A stretch of 64,000 nt of DNA from Pseudomonas sp. TNT3 (GCF_010095445.2 NZ_WFGV02000018.1:39224-103223); one strand, 5' to 3'; shown: positions 1 to 8,912, numbered from the stretch's first letter. A program made the numbers and translations. Notes: generated by a model from the sequence alone, not told the origin.

Positions 1-2
1 GG

Positions 3-863
3 AACCACATCACCCGCTATCGCGGCATCTACGTGGTCCGCCGCGCGTCCGAAGCACCGGTGCAGCGCAATGGCAGCTTCGCGTTGGTGACCTCGCAGCA
101 GGAAGCGCTGTTCAACTACTACCGTCCGGGCGGGCAATTTGCGGACCTGAAAAACATCCTCTTTTACTACCTGGCTTTCGTTAAGAGCCCGGCCCGTCTT
201 GCCGGTGGTGCGGCGCTGATCCACGAGACTCTTGACCAGCTCAAGGACCCGCGTCAGGCCTGGATCTACGACGCCGGCCAACGCCGGGTGCGCCGTGCGC
301 CGAACCTCGCGTATGACACACCGATCGCCTCGTCCGACGGCCTGCGTACCGCCGACGATACCGACCTGTTCAACGGCTCGCCGGATCGCTACGACTGGAA
401 GCTCAAGGGCAAGCAAGAGATCTACATTCCCTACAACAGTTACAAGGTCGGCAGTCCTGATGTGAAATACGCGGAATTGCTGACACCCGGCCATCTCAAC
501 CCGAAATACACCCGTTACGAGCTGCATCGGGTCTGGGTGGTCGAAGGCACGCTCAAGCCCGGCTCGCGGCACATTTATTCCAAGCGTGTGTTGTTTCTGG
601 ACGAAGACAGCTGGGGCGCTGCCCTGGTGGATCAATACGACGGACGAGGGGAGTTGTGGCGGGTGTCGATGGGTTACCTGAAAAACTTCTACGACCTGCC
701 GACCACCTGGAGTGCACTGGACGTGTTCCACGACTTGCAGGCGCGCCGCTACTACGTGCAGAACCTGGATAACGAAGAACCCGCCACCGTGGATTTCGCC
801 CAGCCGATTCCGGAGGACGCGTATTTCATGCCGTCGGCGTTGCGCCAGCGCGGGACTCGCTAA
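3..863 (+). CDS. DUF1329 family protein (3' part)
   Basis: The reading frame is open from base 3 to the TAA at 861-863, so the gene starts left of the window; about 286 C-terminal residues are visible. The text is typical of DUF1329 proteins, which are exported and resemble outer-membrane lipoprotein-sorting factors: conserved stretches are FNYYRPGGQFADLKN, DPRQAWIYDAGQRRVRRAP, YDWKLKGKQEIYIPYN and HRVWVVEGTLKPGSRHIYSKR. The usual family length is around 450 residues, so roughly 160 are missing. In pseudomonads these genes often sit with a DUF1302 protein and RND-type permeases, but that neighbour cannot be checked here. Exact function is unknown. Confidence 0.85.
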   Translation, partial: NHITRYRGIYVVRRASEAPVQRNGSFALVTSQQEALFNYYRPGGQFADLKNILFYYLAFVKSPARLAGGAALIHETLDQLKDPRQAWIYDAGQRRVRRAPNLAYDTPIASSDGLRTADDTDLFNGSPDRYDWKLKGKQEIYIPYNSYKVGSPDVKYAELLTPGHLNPKYTRYELHRVWVVEGTLKPGSRHIYSKRVLFLDEDSWGAALVDQYDGRGELWRVSMGYLKNFYDLPTTWSALDVFHDLQARRYYVQNLDNEEPATVDFAQPIPEDAYFMPSALRQRGTR

Positions 864-920
864 AAGCAGACTGGCCGTTCGGGAGATTGCCCGATATTGG
901 CAAGAGAGGCTGTGCTAGCC

Positions 921-946
921 TGCAATCAATGATTTCATTGATTGCA
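921..946 (+). promoter_or_regulatory. Palindromic operator of the FitAB-like toxin-antitoxin pair
   Basis: A perfect inverted repeat: TGCAATCAATGA, two bases, then TCATTGATTGCA. It lies directly before the Shine-Dalgarno sequence (CAGGAGG, 945-951) of the antitoxin gene. Ribbon-helix-helix antitoxins of the FitA/VapB group bind inverted repeats in their own promoters, so this is the likely autoregulatory operator. Binding is inferred from position and symmetry. Confidence 0.75.
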
Positions 947-955
947 GGAGGCGTT

Positions 956-1201
956 ATGGCCAGCATCACCATTCGAAACCTTGATGAGGCGCTCAAGGAG
1001 CAATTGCGTATCACGGCGGCGCATAACGGACATTCCATGGAAGAAGAGGCTCGCCTGATTCTTGGCCGGGCCTTGGCAACTGTTGATCGCTCCGGTGGAC
1101 TTGGAAGCCGGATCCACAACAGATTCAGCGCTGTCGGTGGATTGGACCTCGAGCTGCCAGAGCGATCAGAAAAGGCTGCTGCGGTGGACTTCTCTGAATG
1201 A
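956..1201 (+). CDS. FitA/VapB-type ribbon-helix-helix antitoxin
   Basis: An 81-residue protein starting MASITIRNLDEALKEQLR and continuing with NGHSMEEEARLIL. This is the FitA-like ribbon-helix-helix fold: a DNA-binding beta strand at residues 3-8, two helices to about residue 42, then a C-terminal tail of about 35 residues that should wrap the toxin. The ATG at 956 is chosen because of the AGGAGG five bases upstream. Its stop overlaps the toxin start by four bases (ATGA), which implies translational coupling. It should neutralise the PIN toxin and, with it, repress the operon at the palindrome at 921-946. Confidence 0.88.
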   Translation: MASITIRNLDEALKEQLRITAAHNGHSMEEEARLILGRALATVDRSGGLGSRIHNRFSAVGGLDLELPERSEKAAAVDFSE

Positions 1202-1617
1202 TAGTGCTCGATACCAATGTTCTATCTGAGTTCATGCGCGTTGAACCCGATGCAAAGGTTCTGGATTGGGTCGATGCGCAACCGACGCTGGAACTGGCGA
1301 TCAGCGCCATCACAGTGGCTGAGATTCTTCACGGCATCGCGCGTCTGCCGTCCGGCAAGCGCAAACAGAAGCTTGAGTCTCATGCGATGGCAATGTTTGA
1401 AGAGGACTTCGCGGGAAGGATATTGCCGTTTGATGCTCATGCTGCCGTCGAATACGCGACGCTGGCCGCAGGCGCCGAAGCAAAGCGTCGAACGGCGGCC
1501 ATGGCTGATGCGCAAATTGCCGCCATTTGCCTGAGTCATGGCGCTTCGATTGCCACGCGTAATGTGCGGGACTTCGAGTTTTCCGGAGTCGAAGTGATCA
1601 ATCCGTGGGATGCATGA
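1198..1617 (+). CDS. VapC/FitB-type PIN-domain toxin (ribonuclease)
   Basis: A 139-residue single PIN domain. It opens MIVLDTNVLSE and carries the acidic metal-binding residues of the family: Asp5, Glu42 (in TVAEILHGIA), Asp104 (in AMADAQIAAI) and Asp125 (in TRNVRDF). PIN toxins use Mg2+ or Mn2+ to cut RNA, often tRNA or rRNA; the target here cannot be read from sequence. All catalytic residues are present, so the toxin looks active. Closest by layout and length is FitB, partner of FitA. It is followed by a REPIN-like palindrome and faces the chemoreceptor gene tail to tail. Confidence 0.9.
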   Translation: MIVLDTNVLSEFMRVEPDAKVLDWVDAQPTLELAISAITVAEILHGIARLPSGKRKQKLESHAMAMFEEDFAGRILPFDAHAAVEYATLAAGAEAKRRTAAMADAQIAAICLSHGASIATRNVRDFEFSGVEVINPWDA

Positions 1618-1693
1618 AGGTTAATGCCGTCCGTTTAAACGCACTCACACGCAGCGCCGCTTCGACATGTGATTTGTGAGTGAACGCGATCCC

Positions 1694-1785
1694 TGTAGGA
1701 GCTGCCGCAGGCTGCGATCTTTTGACCTTGCTTTTGATTGTTCAAAGCGAGAATCAAAAGATCGCAGCCTGCGGCAGCTCCTACA
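1694..1785. repeat. REPIN-like inverted repeat
   Basis: Two perfect 32-base arms (1694-1725 and 1754-1785) separated by 28 bases. The outer end reads TGTAGGAGCTGCC and the inner end GCTGCGATCTTTTGA. It fills the gap between two convergent genes, the usual place for Pseudomonas REP doublets. The transcript would fold into a long hairpin that may also limit read-through from both sides. Confidence 0.85.
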
Positions 1786-1836
1786 TGACGTGTTGAATTT
1801 TGCGGGCATGCCGCTGATTTCACACGTTGATGAAAA

Positions 1837-3756
1837 TTAGACGCGGAAGTGGCTCACCATCTGTTGCAACTGACCACCCAAACGCGCCAGTTCAACGCTC
1901 GACTTTGCCGTTTCATCGCTGGCGGCGGCGGTCTGTTCGGAGACGTCGCGCACGTTGACGATGCTGCGGCTGATCTCTTCGGCGACGGCGCTTTGCTGTT
2001 CGGCAGCCGCGGCGATCTGCTGGTTCATCGACTGGATATTCGACACCGTACGGGTGATGTTCTCCAGTGACAGGCCGGCCTTGCGCGTCAGTGCGACGCT
2101 GCTGTCGGTCAGGGTGCGGCTGTTGTGCATCACAGTCGACACTTGCTGGGTACCGTTCTGCAAACCGGCGACCAGGCCTTCGATTTCCTCGGTGGATTTC
2201 TGTGTGCGTTGGGCCAGGCCCCGCACTTCGTCGGCCACCACGGCGAAACCACGACCGGCTTCACCGGCGCGGGCGGCTTCGATGGCGGCGTTGAGGGCCA
2301 GCAGGTTGGTCTGTTCGGCGACGGCCTTGATCACGTCCATGACACTGCCGATCTTGTCGCTCTCTTGCTGCAGCACACTCATCGCTTCAGTGGAGCGCGC
2401 CACTTCGGTGGCCAGGCGTTCGATCTGTGCAATGGCTTCACTGACCACCTTGTCGCCTTCACGCGCTTCGCCGTCAGCAGCCGCTGCCGCCTGGGAGGCT
2501 TGTTCAGCATTGCGCGCGACTTCCTGCACCGTGGCGGTCATTTCGTGCATGGCCGTGGCCACCTGATCGGTCTCGATTTTCTGGCTGTTTACACCGGCGC
2601 TGGTTTGTTCGGTCACGGCGGACAATTCTTCAGCGGCGCTGGCGATCTGCGTGACGCCATCGCGGATACCGCTGATCAAGTCGCGCAGGGTCACGCCCAT
2701 CCGTGCGATGCCTTGCTGTAACACACCGAGTTCGTCCCGGCGCGTGACCTTGACGTCCTGGGAGAGGTCGCCGCTGGCGATGCGCTCTACCACGGCCAGG
2801 GTGTCCCGCAGCGGACCGGTGATCTGGCGGGTGATGAGCACTGCAGCAATGACGCCCACCAGCAACGCCAGCAAGGTGCTGATCAGTTGCAGGGTGCGGG
2901 CTTGTGCGCTTTCGATGTCGCGGCGGTCAAGCTGGATCTGATACAGCTGATCGCTCAGGGACACGATGGCGGCGCCCTGGTCGGTCATTTCCTTGCGCGC
3001 CTGCACGGCATCGTTGCTGGCATTTTTATAGGCCAGCAAAGAGCTGCGGTAGTTGCCCAGCGCAGTCTCCAGCTGACGCAAGGCGTCGAGTTGGGTGTCG
3101 GCAAAATGCACATTCAGCGATTTCAGGCTGGCAATCGCCGCGTCCAGTTGGGTGACGGCTTTTTGTTCGGTCTCGGCATTGGTGGTCGCGGTGTAGCCGC
3201 GCACTTCGTAACGAGCCAGCAGGAATGCTTCCTTGGCGGCAGTGATGGCCAGGAATTGTTCGAAGCGCTGATCGCTCAGCGGCATTTGCTGCACGTGGGT
3301 GTAAAGGGTGTTGATCAGCGTGTTGGCGGTTTCAGCGTTGGCGCCCATGGCGTCGCGGGCGCTGTTGCCGGTGCGGTAGGCGCTGCGCATTTTGTTCAGG
3401 GACGTCTTATAGGCATCGATCTCGGCGCCTTGCTCCCTGAGCAACTTGAGGTTTTCCGGGCTCTTGAATTTCGCCAGCAGCGCTTGTTGCTGGGCGGAAA
3501 ACGCATCAAGCGTGGTTTGTACATTCTGTGCGGCGGTTTCGTCGCCGTTGGTCAGCATGTACTGCAGGCGAACCACACGCAGCTTGGTCAGGCCGGCGTT
3601 GAGTTGGGTGATATCGCTCATCCAGTTGCTGCGGTCAATCAGCCCGCCAAGGCTGGTCCAGCCGGTCAGAGCGAGGACGCAGGTCAGCGCCAGGACCAGG
3701 CCAAAACCCAGGCCCAGTTTCAGGTTGACGCTGATGTTACCGAACCAGCTATTCAT
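1837..3756 (-). CDS. Methyl-accepting chemotaxis protein with HBM-type sensor
   Basis: A 639-residue chemoreceptor. The start at 3756 ([19 protein letters not shown]) has a strong GGAGG ahead of it; a longer frame to 3900 would run into the REPIN and is rejected. Order: TM1 at about residues 13-32, a long all-helical periplasmic region of about 240 residues, TM2 near 285-305, HAMP, then the cytoplasmic signalling domain with the highly conserved hairpin tip at about 485-526 ([15 protein letters not shown]). The N-terminus and all-helical sensor resemble McpS-type receptors with a helical bimodular (HBM) domain, known in P. putida to bind TCA-cycle acids. The ligand of this protein is not established. 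It stands alone, away from any che cluster. Confidence 0.9.
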   Translation of the reverse strand: MNSWFGNISVNLKLGLGFGLVLALTCVLALTGWTSLGGLIDRSNWMSDITQLNAGLTKLRVVRLQYMLTNGDETAAQNVQTTLDAFSAQQQALLAKFKSPENLKLLREQGAEIDAYKTSLNKMRSAYRTGNSARDAMGANAETANTLINTLYTHVQQMPLSDQRFEQFLAITAAKEAFLLARYEVRGYTATTNAETEQKAVTQLDAAIASLKSLNVHFADTQLDALRQLETALGNYRSSLLAYKNASNDAVQARKEMTDQGAAIVSLSDQLYQIQLDRRDIESAQARTLQLISTLLALLVGVIAAVLITRQITGPLRDTLAVVERIASGDLSQDVKVTRRDELGVLQQGIARMGVTLRDLISGIRDGVTQIASAAEELSAVTEQTSAGVNSQKIETDQVATAMHEMTATVQEVARNAEQASQAAAAADGEAREGDKVVSEAIAQIERLATEVARSTEAMSVLQQESDKIGSVMDVIKAVAEQTNLLALNAAIEAARAGEAGRGFAVVADEVRGLAQRTQKSTEEIEGLVAGLQNGTQQVSTVMHNSRTLTDSSVALTRKAGLSLENITRTVSNIQSMNQQIAAAAEQQSAVAEEISRSIVNVRDVSEQTAAASDETAKSSVELARLGGQLQQMVSHFRV

Positions 3757-3878
3757 CAAATTCCTCCAGGAACGTTGTCTGTCTTGATCGTCGGTTGGCT
3801 GGAAGATTGTTGTTTTTGAGAGCCAGCAAAAATGGGTAGCAGGTGTGTATCGGCCGCACGTTGGGTAACTGAAGATCA

Positions 3879-3969
3879 AAAGATTGCAGCCTCGTTTCAC
3901 TCGACAGCTCCTACAGAGGTACGCGCTCCCAATGTAGGAGCTGTCGAGTGAAACGAGGCTGCGATCTTT
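3879..3969. repeat. REPIN-like inverted repeat
   Basis: Two 37-base arms (3879-3915 and 3933-3969) with one mismatch and a 17-base loop. The outer inner-facing ends read GTAGGAGCTGTCG and the far ends GGCTGCGATCTTT, so it shares its end sequences with the element at 1694-1785 but has a different middle. It occupies most of the 311-base gap between the divergently transcribed chemoreceptor and histidine phosphatase genes. Confidence 0.85.
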
Positions 3970-4067
3970 AAGCTTTTTTTCACAACCGTTTCACTCCCCG
4001 CCGACGCGGCCCTCTCTACCCTCGCGGCATCGAATGAAAGTGGTGCATGCCGACGGGGCGGCTTGAT

Positions 4068-4739
4068 GTGGAATTAAGACTGAGTCTGTTCGGGATAAAA
4101 CGCTCGATTGATGTGGGCTGGCTGAGCCGTTATCGAAACACCGCCGTAGTGCTGGCCTCGGCGCTGCTGGTCATCCCGTTGACGATATGGCTGTTGGCGC
4201 CGGCTGCCGTGCCGGACCTGTCCCACGGTAACGTCGCGGGCGCCCGGGCATTGGTCGACGGGTGGGCCAAAGGCGACATGATCGTGCTGGTGCGCCACGT
4301 CGAACGCTGCGATCACTCCAGCGCCGTGTGCCTGAATGGTGACGACGGCATTACTGATCGCTCCCGCAGCGTCGCAGTGAGCGTTGGGGCGCGGTTCGAG
4401 CAGTTGGGGCTGGAAAAAGCCGATGTCTACAACAGCCCGTTGCTGCGCACGGCGCAAACGGCCGGGTACATGTTCAATAAAGTGGGCGTGGGCGAAGACT
4501 GGCTGATCAATTGCCGGGGCACCATGCTGCGCGATGCGCTGAAGCACAAAGTGCCGGGTCGAAATCTCATTCTGGTTACCCACAGTGAATGCATGTCGCA
4601 ACTGGAAAAAGACCTCAAACTTCCGGCCTCGACACTCGGTTATGGCGCGTCTTTGTTCATCACGGCTGAAGCGTTCAAAGCTCCGCGCATGCTCGGTTTT
4701 GTTGAAGCGTCGGATTGGCAATCGGTGTCCACTCAATGA
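4068..4739 (+). CDS. Membrane-anchored histidine phosphatase family protein
   Basis: About 223 residues. A single hydrophobic helix at residues 25-44 anchors the protein, which then carries a histidine-phosphatase core: LVRHVERC (Arg76-His77 in this numbering) is the phosphate-accepting RHG-like motif, SPLLRTAQTA the second arginine motif, and LVTHSECM the second catalytic histidine. Family relatives include Ais-type lipopolysaccharide heptose phosphatases, but substrate is not proven. The GTG at 4068 is preferred because GGGGCGG lies seven bases upstream; an ATG at 4047 is possible. It overlaps the PAP2 gene by four bases, so the two phosphatases are probably co-translated and may act on envelope phospho-groups. 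Confidence 0.82.
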   Translation: MELRLSLFGIKRSIDVGWLSRYRNTAVVLASALLVIPLTIWLLAPAAVPDLSHGNVAGARALVDGWAKGDMIVLVRHVERCDHSSAVCLNGDDGITDRSRSVAVSVGARFEQLGLEKADVYNSPLLRTAQTAGYMFNKVGVGEDWLINCRGTMLRDALKHKVPGRNLILVTHSECMSQLEKDLKLPASTLGYGASLFITAEAFKAPRMLGFVEASDWQSVSTQ

Positions 4740-5572
4740 GCAAATCCATGCGCTTCTATGGCTTCAATTTCGGTATTCCGCTGGCGCTCGCCGTCGTGGT
4801 GTTCCTGCTGTTCGACCTGACCCGAATCGACATCGCCTTCAACGATCTTTTCTATGACCCGGTCACGCAGACATTCCCGCTGGACCATGTGCACTGGTTC
4901 GAAAAAATCACCCACAAGTGGGCGCGCATCATTCCGAACTGGACCGGCGAAATCGCCATCATCGGTGCCTTGCTGTCGTTTTTATGGCCGCGCCTGAAGG
5001 CTGAGAAGCATTCGAAAATCATCGCGTTCCTGGAGAAGATCAACGTTGGCCCGGTGCTGCGGTTTGCCACCAGACACCGTCGGGACTTTCTGTATGTGGT
5101 GTTCGCGTTCTCCATCAGTACCGGCGTGATCCACTACCTCAAGGGTCACACCAGCGTGTATTGCCCCATTGAAACGACGCAGTACGGTGGGAAGATCGAG
5201 CACAAGGAGTGGTATCAGAATTTCGACTTGCTGAAAGTCGCGGGTGACGGGCGCTGCTGGCCGGGCGGACATGCCTCGGGTGGCTTCACCATGCTGGCGC
5301 TGTACTTCGTCGCGCGTCGCTATCGCTGGCGCTATTCCAAAGCGCTGATGTACGGCTCGCTGGCGCTGGGCTTCGTCTACGGCACCACACGTGTCCTGCA
5401 AGGCTGGCACTACATGTCCCACACATTCTGGGCCGGGATCTTTGTGTGGCTGGCGTGTTTGCTGACGGCGCTGGCGTTTTACGGGAGAGCACGGTTGGAG
5501 CTGCCGGTGGAGCACGCATCCGTGCACTCTGCTGGTCATGCGTTATCGCAAGCAGGCGCACTTCCACGGTAG
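4736..5572 (+). CDS. PAP2-family membrane phosphatase
   Basis: A 278-residue multi-pass protein with the PAP2 signature in altered form: LKGHTSVYCP near residue 136 (motif 1), CWPGGHASGG with His179 (motif 2) and TRVLQGWHYMSH with His225 (motif 3). These residues form the phosphohistidine active site of acid phosphatases acting on lipid phosphates such as undecaprenyl pyrophosphate, phosphatidate or lipid A. There are about five to six hydrophobic helices. The ATG overlaps the stop of the histidine phosphatase (ATGA). The pairing suggests a shared role in envelope lipid or LPS phosphate chemistry; that is inference. Confidence 0.85.
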   Translation: MSKSMRFYGFNFGIPLALAVVVFLLFDLTRIDIAFNDLFYDPVTQTFPLDHVHWFEKITHKWARIIPNWTGEIAIIGALLSFLWPRLKAEKHSKIIAFLEKINVGPVLRFATRHRRDFLYVVFAFSISTGVIHYLKGHTSVYCPIETTQYGGKIEHKEWYQNFDLLKVAGDGRCWPGGHASGGFTMLALYFVARRYRWRYSKALMYGSLALGFVYGTTRVLQGWHYMSHTFWAGIFVWLACLLTALAFYGRARLELPVEHASVHSAGHALSQAGALPR

Positions 5573-5616
5573 AGATGTGTTGCGCAAGAAGGGTTCGTCG
5601 AACAAGCCGGTAATGC

Positions 5617-6204
5617 TCAGGCGAGACGTCGCGTCCAGCGCTGATCCGGTGTTTCAAAACGCTGATTGACCAACGCGGTCAGCACGTGATCTTGCCAACG
5701 CCCGGCGATGCTTAAAAAAGCCTTGGCGTATCCCTCTCGTTCAAAGCCCAGGCGCTCCAGCAGTTGCGCACTGCGCTCGTTGCCGGGGATGTAGTTGGCC
5801 ATGATCCGGTGCAGGTTTTGTTCATCAAACATGTAATCGATAGCCCTGACCAAGGCTTCGCGCATCAGGCCCTGGCCTTCGTGTGATACGTCGATGTGGT
5901 AACCCAGGTAGCAGGCCTGAAAAGCGCCACGCACGATACTGCTGAAGTTGCAGGCCCCGATCATTTGGTTGCCGTCGTTGTTCAGTACAGCGAAATGCAC
6001 CGCCAGGCCGGCTTTGAACGCGCTGGCCTGAATTTCAAGACGTCCGCGGGTTTTTTCAGCGCAGTGATAGTCCGTCGGACGAATTGGCGACCAGGGTGCA
6101 AGGTGTTTTTGGTTGCGTTGGTAGAAGTCGCTTTCCAGGTCTGCCTGGTCGGGGCTTAGCACCGCCAGCGTCAGGCGTTGGCAGGGGAGGGTCAGCAGTG
6201 ACAT
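5617..6204 (-). CDS. GNAT N-acetyltransferase, RimJ-like
   Basis: A 195-residue Gcn5-related acetyltransferase. The opening TLPCQRLTLAVLSPDQA, the SLGYHI-like strand LGYHIDVSHEGQGLMREALVRAID (the acetyl-CoA pyrophosphate loop is around EGQGLM) and the IPGNERSAQLLERLGFEREG segment are typical of the RimJ/RimL group that acetylates the N-terminal alanine of ribosomal proteins. Length matches RimJ. Whether the substrate is ribosomal protein S5 or another amine cannot be decided. It converges with the PAP2 gene with only 44 bases between. Confidence 0.83.
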   Translation of the reverse strand: MSLLTLPCQRLTLAVLSPDQADLESDFYQRNQKHLAPWSPIRPTDYHCAEKTRGRLEIQASAFKAGLAVHFAVLNNDGNQMIGACNFSSIVRGAFQACYLGYHIDVSHEGQGLMREALVRAIDYMFDEQNLHRIMANYIPGNERSAQLLERLGFEREGYAKAFLSIAGRWQDHVLTALVNQRFETPDQRWTRRLA

Positions 6205-6284
6205 GGAGCGCTCCGCAAGTGAGGGGTGCCCCAGAATTGCCTAAGCGGTTGTAAAACTCAAATGACGAGCTGGTTTTCTCCAGG

Positions 6285-6311
6285 CAAAAAAAAGCCCGCG
6301 GGAGGGCGGGC
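6285..6311 (-). terminator. Intrinsic terminator of the siderophore receptor gene
   Basis: On the minus strand the stem GCCCGC / GCGGGC (6306-6311 with 6294-6299) is followed by seven Ts. It lies about 125 bases past the receptor stop and before the acetyltransferase gene. Confidence 0.85.
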
Positions 6312-6436
6312 AAACCGTAGTTTCTTGAATGAGCGAGGGCAATGTACCGTTTGACGAGGCGCGATGGGGTGAAGAAAAATTCATCTGCACGGCGCACTGT
6401 TTTCACAATGCGCTCGCTCATTCCCGTTGGCCGCTA

Positions 6437-8863
6437 TCAGAAGTCGTACTTGAAACTGGTCATGATATTGCGCGGTGCGCCGTAGTTGGCCGACAGGGCT
6501 GGGGAGCTGTAGTACTCGCGGTCAAACACGTTGTTCACGTTCACCGACGCCGTCAGGTTACGGGTGATGTCATAGCGCGCCAGCACGTTGGCAATCGCGT
6601 AGCTGCCTTGGGTAAAGGTGTGCAAGTCGATGCCGGTTTTGCTCTGCCAGTTGACGCCACCGCCGAGGGTCAGCTTGTCCAGCGGGCCGTGCAGGCGATA
6701 GCTGGTGAACGTCTTGACGCTGTTGCGCGGCATCATGGTGCTGATGCGGGCGTCGTCCGCGTCGGTGGTCACCGAGTAGGCATAGCCTGCAGACGCTTGC
6801 CAGCCTTCAGCCAGTTCACCGTTGAGCTCCAGCTCGATGCCTTTGGACGTGGTGTCCTGCTCGGCGCTGTACACGTTGTCGTGTTGCCAGATCGCCAGGT
6901 TGTCCTGCTCCAGTTTGAACAGCGCAACGCTGGAGTTCAGCTTGCCGTCAAGGTGCGTGCCTTTCAGGCCGATCTCGTAGCCCTTGCCTTCCATCGGGTC
7001 GAGGGGTTTGTTGTCTTCGTTTGTGACCCACGAGGCTTGCGGGCTGAAAATGCTGGTGTAGCTGGCGTACACCGACCAGGTGTCGTTGAGGTCGTAAACC
7101 ACGCCGGCGTAAGGAATGAACACGCCGTTCTCTTCACGATTGACCTCGGTTTCGGGTGCGCCATACGGGCGGTCCGTGGTGTCGCGTTTCCAGTCGATCA
7201 GTCGGCTGCCGAGGATCAGGCTCAGGTCGTCGGTCACGCTGAAACGTGAGGTCAGGTAGGCCGCGTATTGGGTTTCGTCCATGGACGATTTGCCACTTTC
7301 GATGAAGTCGGGCTTGGGTGAGTTGCCGTCCCAGGTGAACAGGTTGTCGATCGCGCCTCCCGCAGAAGAGGCGTAGTCGTATTGCCAGCCGCCCCAGCCC
7401 GGAACACTTTCCTTGTATTTGGAAAGGGTCATCCCGCCGATCAACTCATGCTCGCGACCAAACAGTCCGAACGGGCCGGTGACGTACAGGTCGAGGTTGT
7501 CCTGCCTTGGCGTACCGGAGAACCGCACGGGCAATTGTGAAGTGCCGCTGCCGTCCTTGTTGAGATCGCCCATCACATAGTTGAAGGCTTCATCGAATTT
7601 GTTTTCCGCGTGGGTGTACTCGATCTTGCCGCTCCAGCCGTTGGCGAATTGCTGCTCGATGGAGGTGAAGAACGTGGTCTGTTCGTGATCGTTATAGGAC
7701 CAGTCCGGCGCCCCGTTGATCGAGCGCTTGAGGTCGGTGCGTTCGCCGGTGCTGAAGCGCGAGGGCAAGCCCGTGCGCAGCGGCGAGTCGACGTCGGTGC
7801 GCTGGTAGCTGAAGCCCATGGTCAGCAGGGTGTCTTCGCTCAGGTCGAATTCGCTGATGCCGTAGAGCAGTTGCGATTGCAGGTTGAAGCGGTCGATCCA
7901 GGCATCCTGGGTCTTGTAGTCCGCCACCAGGCGCCCACGCACGTTGCCGCTTTCGGTCAGGGGGCCGGACACGTCGAAGCCGCTGCCGTAGCGATCCCAG
8001 TTACCGGCTTCACCGGTGATGCTGGCCCGGGCCTCGGCGGTCGGGCGCTTGCGAATCAGATTGATGGTCGCCGAGGGGTTGCCCATGCCGCTGATCAGGC
8101 CGGTGGCGCCGCGAATGATCTCGACGCGGTCGTACATCGCCATGCTCTGGGTGTAGTTGTCCAGACGCGTGTTGGTGGGCACGCCGTCGATCTCGTAGTT
8201 CTGGATAACGAAGCCGCGGGAATAGTAGGTGTCAGTCTCCGCACCGAGGCCGTCACGAACGACGGTGATGCCTGAGGTGGCATCCATGGCGTCGGTCAGG
8301 GTTGTCAGGTTCTGGTCATCCAGACGCTGGCGGGTCATCACCGTCAACGACTGCGGGGTTTCACGCGGGGTGAGGTTGAGCCGGGTCGAACTGCTGGACG
8401 AGTAGGTGGTGTATAGACCGGTGCCTTCGGTAGTCGACCCCGGCGCCTTGCCGGAAATGGACACCGCGCTCAGCTGCAACGCATCGCCGGAACTGGCCAC
8501 CAGCGAATAGTTGCCGTTGGCGCCACGGCTGGCTTCCAGGCCAGTGCCCGCCAGGAGCATCGCCAGGCCTTGGTCCACGTCGTACTGGCCGTTGAGCCCT
8601 GGCGTTGTCTGGCCTTCGGTCAACGGGGTGGAGTAGGACAGCAGGATGTGCGCCGTTTGACCAAAACGCGTCAGGGCAGGTGCCAATGGCCCGGCTGGAA
8701 TATCGAACGACTGCAACGTTTGTTCGGCGGCCTGCGCCCAGTTCGGGGCAATCATCAACGATGTGGTCGCCGTCATGCAGGCGATACCTTGAACCACTGC
8801 GCCGGCCAGTTTTTGTTTGAGGGATAAGTGCCAGAGCTGGCCGTTGCGAGCGGTGAAATCCAC
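6437..8863 (-). CDS. TonB-dependent siderophore receptor with signalling domain (FpvA-like)
   Basis: About 808 residues. After a signal peptide (WHLSLKQKLAGAVVQGIACM up to WAQAAEQ) comes an STN/secretin signalling domain (QSFDIPAGPLAPALTRFGQ to GNYSLVAS), a TonB-box-like linker, the plug (RETPQSLTVMTRQRLDDQN, IEIIRG-like DRVEIIRGATGL) and a 22-strand barrel ending in NIMTSFKYDF with terminal Phe. This is the layout of transducing ferric-siderophore receptors such as FpvA, PupB and FoxA. The GTG at 8863 is preferred since GGGGAAC lies just upstream; an ATG at 8938 would give 25 extra residues before the signal peptide. With the FecR-like and FecI-like genes upstream it forms a cell-surface-signalling set. 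The siderophore is not identifiable from sequence alone. Confidence 0.92.
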   Translation of the reverse strand: MDFTARNGQLWHLSLKQKLAGAVVQGIACMTATTSLMIAPNWAQAAEQTLQSFDIPAGPLAPALTRFGQTAHILLSYSTPLTEGQTTPGLNGQYDVDQGLAMLLAGTGLEASRGANGNYSLVASSGDALQLSAVSISGKAPGSTTEGTGLYTTYSSSSSTRLNLTPRETPQSLTVMTRQRLDDQNLTTLTDAMDATSGITVVRDGLGAETDTYYSRGFVIQNYEIDGVPTNTRLDNYTQSMAMYDRVEIIRGATGLISGMGNPSATINLIRKRPTAEARASITGEAGNWDRYGSGFDVSGPLTESGNVRGRLVADYKTQDAWIDRFNLQSQLLYGISEFDLSEDTLLTMGFSYQRTDVDSPLRTGLPSRFSTGERTDLKRSINGAPDWSYNDHEQTTFFTSIEQQFANGWSGKIEYTHAENKFDEAFNYVMGDLNKDGSGTSQLPVRFSGTPRQDNLDLYVTGPFGLFGREHELIGGMTLSKYKESVPGWGGWQYDYASSAGGAIDNLFTWDGNSPKPDFIESGKSSMDETQYAAYLTSRFSVTDDLSLILGSRLIDWKRDTTDRPYGAPETEVNREENGVFIPYAGVVYDLNDTWSVYASYTSIFSPQASWVTNEDNKPLDPMEGKGYEIGLKGTHLDGKLNSSVALFKLEQDNLAIWQHDNVYSAEQDTTSKGIELELNGELAEGWQASAGYAYSVTTDADDARISTMMPRNSVKTFTSYRLHGPLDKLTLGGGVNWQSKTGIDLHTFTQGSYAIANVLARYDITRNLTASVNVNNVFDREYYSSPALSANYGAPRNIMTSFKYDF

Positions 8864-8902
8864 GAGTTGTTCCCCATTGAATGTAAGTGTCTGGGGTTTA
8901 AG

Positions 8903-8912
8903 TCTCGCGAGA
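8903..8912. promoter_or_regulatory. Palindrome in the receptor promoter gap
   Basis: TCTCGCGAGA is a perfect 10-base palindrome in the 87-base gap between the anti-sigma stop (8951) and the receptor start (8863). The gap is the expected place for a promoter read by the adjacent ECF sigma factor. No convincing -35/-10 pair was recognised, so the role of the palindrome is open. Confidence 0.35.

Noticed and set aside
3757..3900. Upstream start for the chemoreceptor
   Set aside because: The extra 48 residues overlap the REPIN and precede a strong ribosome site at the inner ATG.
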